In this document: positions 56,241 to 64,000 of the stretch, piece by piece | Position numbering within the stretch: position 1 is the first letter of the stretch | How the letters are laid out: every line of letters starts with the position of its first letter | From: Eurosta solidaginis | Lineage: Eukaryota > Arthropoda > Insecta > Diptera > Tephritidae | NCBI RefSeq assembly: GCF_040869045.1 | Contig: NC_090319.1 | Span: forward strand, 62,654,779-62,718,778 | DNA: 64,000 nucleotides | Reading direction: 5' to 3' | The notes under the pieces: model-generated | The model's database searches: none | What the model was told of the DNA's origin: nothing | Seen by the model: the letters and a program-made list of their open reading frames with translations, nothing else | Program-made: the position numbers and the translations under genes

Positions 56241-59200
56241 ATTAACTAAAAAATTTTAATTTCCACAAAGCGCATTGTTTCCTAGTAAAATAAAATTCTC
56301 AAATTTGGTTTGAAGTTGGGTACGACATTCTTCTATCTGCAGTGTCATGAAAAGAGTCAGAGAACGAAGAACTACACTGAAGATGACACAACGCCGAAGT
56401 TGGCTGGCTTCCATATTTTTCGATTCGCAACAACGCTCACATACACCGCACGTTCCTAAGCACGTATTTTGTAGAGTAAGTGAAAAATGCGCCGCCACCG
56501 CCAGGCTACATCATCGCTAGGTGAAAGATTGCTCTCAATGAGCAAGTATGAGAGCCGAGTTGAGGTATAATTAGCTGTGTCTTGATGAGTTGCTACTCCA
56601 CGGAAAACATTATTTGCATCATTGTGTGCATTCTAGGGCCTCGTCGGCTGCTACAATAGTCAATTTAGTGACCTCGTCATTATTGAGACCACGTAGAGTG
56701 CATGTGCCGGCCCACTGTGCGCTATGTCATTTCTACAGAAAGTTTTCATCAATTTCCCTAGTGTTGTGCGGAAGGTGTACCTATTTTCGACTATTTTTTC
56801 TTTTCAGTGAGTTATAAATAAATTCACTTAAAACTATTTTTATTATTTTACAATTTTTTGGCATACCCTCAAAAACGCCCCCAAATACACCATACGCAAA
56901 TGTACTTGTGCTAAGCATATGTTAGACATATCTCGAAATGTACATTTGTGCGTTTGTGATTCGTCTCGAAATTTGTCTGAATTGTGCGCAAACACCCCAC
57001 AAATTCGTTAAAATTCATGTGCAATTAAATGAAAGCGCAACTGGCAGCTGCAATGCGTCGAGTCACAAGAAATACCTCAATAAAAAGAAATTAGAAACAG
57101 TTGAAAATAACAAGCAAAAAACCATGCTGACCACCAAAAATTGACATAAAACAGAAAAACGTTAGAAAAATAAAAGTCTACGCTGTAAAAATAAAAAAAG
57201 GTTAAAAAAAAACAGCTTTCAATTGATCGATTTCCATCGCCGCGGCGCGCCGAGTGCAGTTGGAAACGCTCAAAGACGCGCACTCATAGACACCCTTTAT
57301 ATATATATATATACATACGCATGCATTGATATGCATCTCAAAAGTATGTGCAGCACACATATTTGTTTAGTTTTTGCCACTTCATTTTCACATTTATTGC
57401 CGTCTAATTAAAAGTCACGCACTTTTCGCATAGCATGTTAGGAAAAATTCGCATATGCGCGCGTTGGTTTTTATGCTCGCGCCCTCTTCTCCCTTCTCTT
57501 GTACATACCAAAAAGTATTCACAATCAACATGCAAAATAGTAACAATTGCATAAAATGAAATATCCAAAACAATTATTACACACATTTAATGACACATTG
57601 CAGCGCGCCACAAAACGCTGCGCGCCTATCGCACCTCCTGTACCATAATTGTGCTGGGCATTAAACGTCTCTATTTGTTTTTCCGCTTTTACTTTTTTCA
57701 ACGTCTGTTGGCAATTTTTTTTTTAGTTTTGATGTACACTACCTGCCACATTGTGCCCTGCTGGCCCTCTGTCTATTTTTTGGTGACTGTCCGTCAACGA
57801 AGTGGCAGTGCGCTCTACTTTGCAAGTTATTCATATAACTAAACAACAATCAAGGGAGCCAAACCGTAATGCGCGCTCCCGCGTATCCTTATTTATTTAT
57901 AGTGCTTGATGCTTTACCGCATATCACTTTGTATATATATGTGTGTGTGGGTCTGTTGCACAGTGCAATTCCGCAACGCGCGCGCCGTTCTTTTCCTCAC
58001 CATTTTGCCGGCTGGTTTGTTTTGCATATGTTTGTCAGCTGACACTGCGCGCATTCTTTCTTATCGCGTGTTCTTTCCAACATATTTCTGTTGTGCGCGC
58101 GCTATTAGCTTTTCGTTTTATATTATCTATGCTGTTGTCACTACGCTCGTCTGCTGCCCTCAACACCTTGCTAACCACAAAGTGCTTCATAGGTAGCGGT
58201 ATTATTTCGAAAGCATCGCGCCGCACCGCTACTTAGCGCGGTTGTGGCATTGCTGTTGATTCGCAGATATACTCTATTTAACACATTCATGCATACAAAT
58301 GCACGTACTTATGTAAATATATACATGTGTATGTATAAGTATGGATATTTATTCGTTTGCAAACGCCACATATGATGGCAGCGCGGTAGCAAAATTGGTA
58401 TAATGTTGCGCGATTCATTTAAAAAGTGCGCTGTGTGTGTTTTTTTTTCTTTTTTCAGTTTGGTGTAATATTTCCGTTTCTTTGTTGACTTTTGTTAAGC
58501 AAAGTGCTACTTCATTTTTGTTACTTTTTAGATGTCACTTTTTGTTTTCAAAACTTGGTATCATTCAAATGTGTTACTGCTGCTAGAGTAAGGGAAGCAG
58601 CGCTGTATTTTTTGTGAAGCTAGAACCGTTCACTTTTTTTCGCTTTGAAAATTATTTGTCGGATTTATATAATTTGTCTAAAATTTTTCGTTTCACATCA
58701 ATGCAGTGTGACATATTTGTAGGCACCATAACTCGTTATTCAGCATTTAGTTTGAAAATTTAAAGTTTCTTAATTTTGGGGTAGGTTTGTTAGGTTGAAC
58801 TGACTGGTTCAGGAGCACCAAATGATGGAGAAAGATATATAAAAGTACTCAGCTCAAAAGAGACGCAAGCAGTGCCCAGCAAATATAAAATAGTCCGATT
58901 TTTGTTCCCACGCAACACCCTATACAAAATTAATCACATTTTGTACTCTTAAAAGCCGCATTGATAGTCCAAAGTAGTTAAGTAAAGGCGATCGGCGATC
59001 TCAGTTTAAAAAATATTCAAAAAACTTCTAGCTTTAATATGATATAATACACTTAAATATAACATACTTTAAGGCGCTAAAACATGTTTCGCAATGATTG
59101 AAGCTAGAAATTACTCTCGATATGTTGGCCGTACAGAATTTAGAGAAACTTGTCTCAGGTTGATTAACACTGACTTGCTCACTGACCAAAACCAAAATTC

Positions 59201-59285
59201 GTTGATATTAAATGTAGCCTACTTTTAGGCGCTTCAAACTCGAGTTATACCTAGTTTTTCGTTCGCTTGCGAGCGCAATACAATA
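56241..59285. other. Apparently unique sequence, no gene recognised
   Basis: More balanced composition with GCGCGC-rich patches (57240-57300, 57600-57640, 57970-58110, 58200-58240) and a (TA)n run at 57298-57313. Short frames exist on both strands (56256-56498 minus, 57906-58236 plus, 58035-58226 minus), none with a recognised motif. It could contain regulatory or 5' untranslated sequence of a host gene, but nothing in the bases proves it. Confidence 0.4.
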
Positions 59286-59552
59286 TAGCTTCCCCCAACC
59301 CAATTGTCGACCTCACCTATTCGTGGCGAATCCTGTTTCTTTAACAGCCGAGGCTCTGGCGACCCAAGTTCCTTATGGATAAGGGGGTGGAAGGGCGGTA
59401 TGGCCCAGAAGGTTTCACGTTGTCATACCAAATCGTTCCCGAGATGGTCGGGCTGGTACCTTAATGGTGCTTGTTACCGGAACGTATCGGATCTGCATCC
59501 GGCAAAGGACCATCAACATCGATAATAATCCCCAAGGCCTTCGGGCTTTGTA
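59286..59552 (+). repeat. Family C retroposed repeat, partial copy
   Basis: AGCTTCCCCCAACCCAATTG, GGCGAATCCTGTTTCTTTAA, CGTTCCCGAGATGGTCGGGC, GATCTGCATCCGGCAAAGG and ATCGATAATAATCCCCAAGG. Lacks both the 5' block and the (CAA)n tail. Confidence 0.75.
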
Positions 59553-60278
59553 AGCTTTCGTTATCTTGTGTTTTACCACTGCTGTTGTAGCAGCTTTTTT
59601 TACTGCATGGTGGCGGGAATTTGAGTTCTGTAGTGATGTACAATTCTAGAAAACATTCGTCACAATATTATTAAGTTTCCAAAACTTTCTCGAGACATAC
59701 TGCAACCGAGTAGTAGATCCATAGCTTTCACTCGATATCGTGTTGTTAAATAACTAAAATTTTTAAACTATCTAAAACAAAATTCTTCTGTGAGAGAAAC
59801 TGTAAGTTTATTTATAAATTATTCTGTCAGTGTATATATATTAACATCCGCAATATTAGAACCAAGAGAATCCAATACAGGGCCGGAAGAATTTTTGTAC
59901 TCTGTAGGTAACTATTGATGGGGCCCGAAATGTTTCGAACTCAAAAGTTGGCAACGAGGATTAGAACAATACTTTGTCAATTATTGAATCCATGGTAAAT
60001 GAATATCTTCCGGTTCTCTGATCAGTAAATGAGTTAAAGGCGATTTGTATCAAGATCGGCTGTGAGTTATGATACTTTATGGAATTTAAATGGCTAATCT
60101 TTGGTTCTCTGCCGACATTATGCACAAAAAAAAAAAAAATAGTTGCAACCTTCCCTAAGGTAATGGAAGAAAATTGCGCAATAAGGAAATAAAAAAAGTT
60201 AAAAAAATACTTCTACCGAATTTTCCAAACGAATAGCGGCACCCACCCGAAAATTTCCTTTTTGAAAAGCAGCGGACG
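59553..60278. other. No recognisable gene
   Basis: AT-rich sequence, no motif or repeat resolved. Confidence 0.4.
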
Positions 60279-60280
60279 TA

Positions 60281-61901
60281 CACTGAAAGAAAAAGACTAG
60301 TTAAATCAACCGAAATACGGGTAAATTCATCCGAAATTTTTGTCAATTTTTATCCATCGCAACAAGATGTTGAATCAACTGTGCACAAATCGTTGATTCG
60401 TAATTGACCGTTTTAGTAGTCAAATGAACAAAAAAAGTTGTTGCGAAAGCTTTGTATGAAAGTACCTATGTTGCCATATAAATAAATAAATGTAAGGCAC
60501 GATAACCTCCGAAAAGATTTTAGGCCGAACTTCTCTTCCAATTTGCGTCGTGCTCCTTTTTCATTTTTCTTACAAATTGGTGGGTCGGGAACTACTTGTT
60601 TTATGCCGACTCCGAACGGCATCTGCAAGGCATATGAGTTTCCACTGAGAGCATTTCATGGCAGAAATACACTCGGAGTGCTTGCCGAACACTGCCGAGG
60701 GGCGACTCCGCTTAGAAAATTTTTCTTTTAATTGAAAAAGCTTGTTTCTAAAATTTTGATGCTGCTTTTCCCGGGGTGTGTACCCAGGGTCTTCGGTGTG
60801 GTAGGCGGAGCACGCTACCATCACACCACGGCGGCCGCCATATAAATACGTAAATATGTGAATACATAAATACGCATGCTTGCTACATATACATATATAT
60901 GAATATAGAAATGAAAATAGTAGTCACAAAACTGATTCTCAATTCTTTCAGTTGCAGCTCAGCTCATTCTCAATTTCTTCTCTCGCATGTAGTTGCCAGA
61001 CTTGATTGTTTCGAACAAAACTTGTAGAATAAATGTTTGACGTAAAAGAGAACTTGTAAGTCATAGAAAAGTAAAGAATCAAATCGCTGGAAGGTAATTC
61101 ACCACTGGAGTAACTTTACATGTAATTCGGCAAGCTTAGTTTTCGTAATACTTTAAGTTGAAATGATTCCAAAACAACTCAAACTTTTATTTTGTCGGAA
61201 ACATCAACATTAAAAAAGAATGGTTTTTTTTATTATCTTACTAGATTCATTCATTCATAAAAACTTGAAGAAAATGTTACTAACTTTGGAAAAATCCTGT
61301 TCGTTCAAGCAAAACTTTTGCACCATGAGGGCGCAATTTGCATTTCGCTTGGAGGAGGAGTTGCAAAATTGTACCCGATAAATAGGTGTCCCGGTATCTC
61401 ATAATTTTGTGCACAGTAAATTCATAAAAGGGTTTTTTCGTTTTGTATTTATAATTGAAAAACTAGTTTTTTGTTGTTTTCCCATTTTGTGTGTTTTTTT
61501 GATTTGATGGTTTTCTTATTTTGGTGTTTTTTTTAACAAGTGGCACCACCGTCATTAGTACAAGGTAGAGAGCGCAGTGACCGTAAAATTCTCTTTGAAA
61601 TTTGGTCATGTATTGACAGTTGATCGCCGTTGAAATGACCTGTAAGATCCTGTAAGACCTGTAAGATCAGTTGTGGTGTTAACAGAAAAATCAGTTAGAT
61701 TGTTTAGAAATCTGTCAATTTTAGAAATTTTGTTAACTTAAGAGCGACAATTTCTCTTCTGTTGAAATGACTAACTAATTTGTTCGCTTGACAAAGAACT
61801 CGGTCGAACTAACCATAATTCGATCAATTTCATCGAATCTCCGTTAAGTCAAGAACAACAAAACCGATTTGTTGATTTTACTAGCACCATTTCTTTCAGT
61901 G
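60281..61901. mobile_element. TIR transposon/MITE with TA duplication (CACTGAAAGAAA termini), SINE inside
   Basis: Left end CACTGAAAGAAAAAGACTAG (60281) and right end rc CACTGAAAGAAATGGTGCTA (ending 61901) are inverted, with subterminal GTTGATTTTACTAG similarity. TA flanks both ends (60279-60280 and 61902-61903). Without the SINE it is about 1.25 kb. No transposase frame. The ends resemble those of the element at 4741-5720 (CACTCAGAGAAAAA). Confidence 0.7.
60485..60839 (-). mobile_element. tRNA-derived SINE copy inserted in a MITE
   Basis: Head GGCGGCCGCCGTGGTGTGAT with A box TGATGGTAGCGTG, a mutated B box (GGTACACACCCCGGG), shared body, and an (ATTT)n tail. Flanking direct repeat GCCATATAAATA (60473-60484 and about 60837-60848) includes two or three bases also present in the SINE end. 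Confidence 0.87.
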
Positions 61902-62924
61902 TACGCTGGTATTTATTTCAGCTGATGAAGGTGCCCAAATTTTAATGCAGCCCTGTACAAATACTTTCCTGTTCATATTTCATTAAAATTTCTTGTGTGT
62001 AATTGCTCTGTTGTTTTATAATTTTTTTTAAGTACATTCATATAATAACAGTTTTTTTTTTAGTTTTGAACACAAATTTAATTGTTCACAGTTTTATGTT
62101 TCATGCTTGCATTTTAAAAATGTTGTGTGTAAATTATTCAAGTGTCAAAAATAATAATACATATGATGCATACTTTCATACATCCATACATACATATCAA
62201 TTCATGACTGGTGGTACTGTGAATATAATATCTACATTTTACAAAGACAAATTTTTATTTAGGTATTTTAAGATATTTTTTAAGTCACCTAGGATTTTTT
62301 GCTGTCATGCCTTTGCGACAAAAATGTGTCACATCATATACACCTCGATAATTACACTGCGTAAAAATAGTTTACATACAAATGTACGTACATTTTTAAA
62401 GCTTCTAAATAGCATATGCTTCATGTATGTGATCTGTAGCACATGTGTACGCATATAGACAGGAAATTTGGTGAAAAACACTTAGTTTAAGTTGCAAAAT
62501 GGCAGCCAATACAAAAAATGTATAAAACAATTACTTCTCGAAGGCAAAATTTGAAGGCAAGAAAATACTTTTTAGGTCATATCCAAAAAAAAAAAATTAA
62601 GTAAATCGGCCCATTACAGTCACATCTATTCTGTTCACTAAGCTTTAAGTTTAATTTTAGGCAAAAATTATCATTCCTGAAGCAGACTCTTCTGGGCTAC
62701 ACATTTGAAATTGATTTGTATAAGATAAGCACAAAAACTGTTTTCGAGCAAAGGCAAACCTTTTATCAAGAACATAAAGTTTTTTCAATCAAAGCTCGGC
62801 GTAACTAAATTCGCTCCAGAAATCCTGCGACTTCACGATTTCGAATCATCTTTATCTTTATAAACAAAAACTAAGGAGATTTTAGGCCAAGCTTCTCTCA
62901 TCATTATCTTTACTATATATACAA
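61902..62924. other. No recognisable gene
   Basis: AT-rich. The 151-residue frame at 62003-62458 is dominated by AT-encoded residues (F, I, K, N, Y) with no motif. A small fragment of the SINE body (GAGATTTTAGGCCAAGCTTC) lies at 62876-62896. Confidence 0.4.
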
Positions 62925-63537
62925 CTAGCAGGCCCGGCAGACGTTATTCTGCTCTAGCTTTGGTCTATCTGCATAACTTGTAAGCAGTTTTTACCTCTTA
63001 CTCCCCTTTCTCCCGCTTTTCCTTATTTTTTTTTATTCACTTCCATCTCTGCCTTTCTCTTTTTCTGCGTATCTTTTTCCATCACTTCTTTTCCGCTCCA
63101 TCTATACCTAACTCTCTTTCTTCGTCTAACTCTATCTCTTTCCCCTTCCCTCTTTTATTTTCTTTCTAGTTCTTTTTACTCTTCTCCATCCCTTGTTCCC
63201 AGTCCCAGTCCTAGCCCAAGTCCCAGTCCCAACCCAAGTCCCAGTCCCAGTCCCGGTAGGTCCCTGCTCCATTTCCAAAACAAAAACGTCGTAAATAATT
63301 ATCTAGAGAAAGGGCTACCTATATACTAAATTTCAGACAAATTGAATCGTAGATAGAATTTGTTCGAATAGATCGGTCCCTGGGCCACATCCCGGAAAGA
63401 AACTTCACAGGAACGCTATTCTATCTTTCTAGTTGGCTCAGACTGCATACGATGTGCCAATTTGAATAAAATCGATTTAATAGTTTAGGAGCCCTTCGCG
63501 GACAAACAAAGTGACACGAAATTTATATATATTAAGA
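62925..63537 (-). mobile_element. Helitron-like element, 613 bp, both ends present
   Basis: The minus strand starts TCTTAATATATATAAATTTC (63537, preceded by A) and ends ...CCGGGCCTGCTAG (62925, followed by T). A GCAGA/TCTGC stem lies ~15 nt before CTAG. Contains (AGTCCC)n at 63195-63260. The 129-bp satellite of the copy at 13548 is absent. Non-autonomous. Confidence 0.78.
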
Positions 63538-64000
63538 TTAATGGTGATTTCTTTTCTACACGAAAATGCCGCCTTCACGCCAACGCTTCAAAAATTTGTG
63601 TTCTGTTGTAAAATCAGTGTAGCCTTAATAGAGGGCAACATTATATTTTCTCGACAACCTACCCCTAAAAATGGCCAGAATGCAACATTACTTGCCCTCG
63701 CTGCCATTGACGGGGCAGAGAACGGCCCTGTCAACCAGCTGATGAATCACATTGACAAATAAACACAGTATACTAAAAACAGTATACTAAAATGAATTTT
63801 ATTTCAAATATACTTTGCGAAAGTTTTTGTTTATTTGGCGCGAAGAAACAGCTGATTATGTGACAGGGTTACAATTGTTGTTCTTTTCAAGTCATGCAGG
63901 GTGGCACTGAACATTTTAAGTGGCTACAATTTCACAGGGCGACGTGAGCATCTAAACATGTTTGCCCCTGAAAGTGGCGACATTTTGGTGTAGAAAAGAA
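63538..64000. other. No recognised gene
   Basis: A frame at 63511-63762 starts inside the Helitron-like end and shows no motif. A 15-bp tandem ACAGTATACTAAAA lies at 63766-63792. Confidence 0.4.

Noticed and set aside
56256..56498. 80-residue minus-strand frame with many Cys (CLGTCGVCERCC)
   Set aside because: The start is a GTG, the cysteine spacing fits no known finger, and there is no flanking gene structure.
57906..58236. Overlapping frames of 96, 97 and 63 residues on both strands
   Set aside because: They arise from GCGCGC-rich, low-stop DNA. Opposite-strand overlap and hydrophobic composition argue against coding.
62003..62458. 151-residue plus-strand frame
   Set aside because: Composition (F/I/K/N/Y/C) is that expected from AT-rich DNA, and no motif was seen.

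Overview
The window is non-coding, repeat-dominated DNA from an insect, most likely a brachyceran fly. Dipteran or tephritid origin is an inference from the repeat families: gypsy-group LTR elements with AGT...ACT ends, Helentron-derived DINE-1-like elements, and tRNA-derived SINEs in AT-rich DNA. No complete host gene is visible. The only candidate host coding sequence is one short exon on the minus strand (42477-42659) that starts with ATG and ends at a good splice donor.

The centre (13.5-27.4 kb) is a four-level nest, read from exact junctions. A minus-strand Helitron-like element (5'-TC ... CTAG-3', A^T site) starts at 13548 and carries a 129-bp satellite. A 6.4-kb gypsy-group LTR retrotransposon (15339-27406, TSD ATAT) landed in its 5' tip. 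A second 5.63-kb LTR retrotransposon (21615-27244, TSD CGCG) then landed inside the 5' LTR of the first. Both are on the minus strand, and both keep near-identical LTRs, primer-binding site, polypurine tract, gag, and a pol with all catalytic residues. Both appear to join gag to pol by -1 frameshifting (G UUA AAC in the outer element, A AAU UUU in the inner). The outer gag encodes an N-terminal SAP-like domain separated from the rest by one in-frame UAA.

The left arm (1-13.5 kb) holds two head-to-tail Helentron-type elements, fragments of three non-LTR retrotransposons, two TIR/MITE elements, tRNA-derived SINE copies, and an unexplained recurring 16-mer TGTCACGGGTGGGACA.

The right arm (28-64 kb) holds four more Helentron-derived elements of one family. 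Their lengths track the copy number of an internal 128-bp satellite, which in one copy has become a dimeric higher-order array. It also holds a second Helentron-like family, two more Helitron-like copies, a 220-bp hAT-like foldback MITE with an 8-bp TSD, a 745-bp TIR element, several copies of a (CAA)n-tailed retroposed repeat, LINE fragments (one ending in (CCTAA)4), and two stretches of old TTCGAA-rich repeats (50.6-52.2 and 53.2-55.4 kb). Much of 55.5-59.3 kb looks unique but without recognisable genes.

Nothing here forms a host pathway. The window records repeated cycles of transposition, and the two autonomous-looking LTR elements are the only near-intact gene sets.
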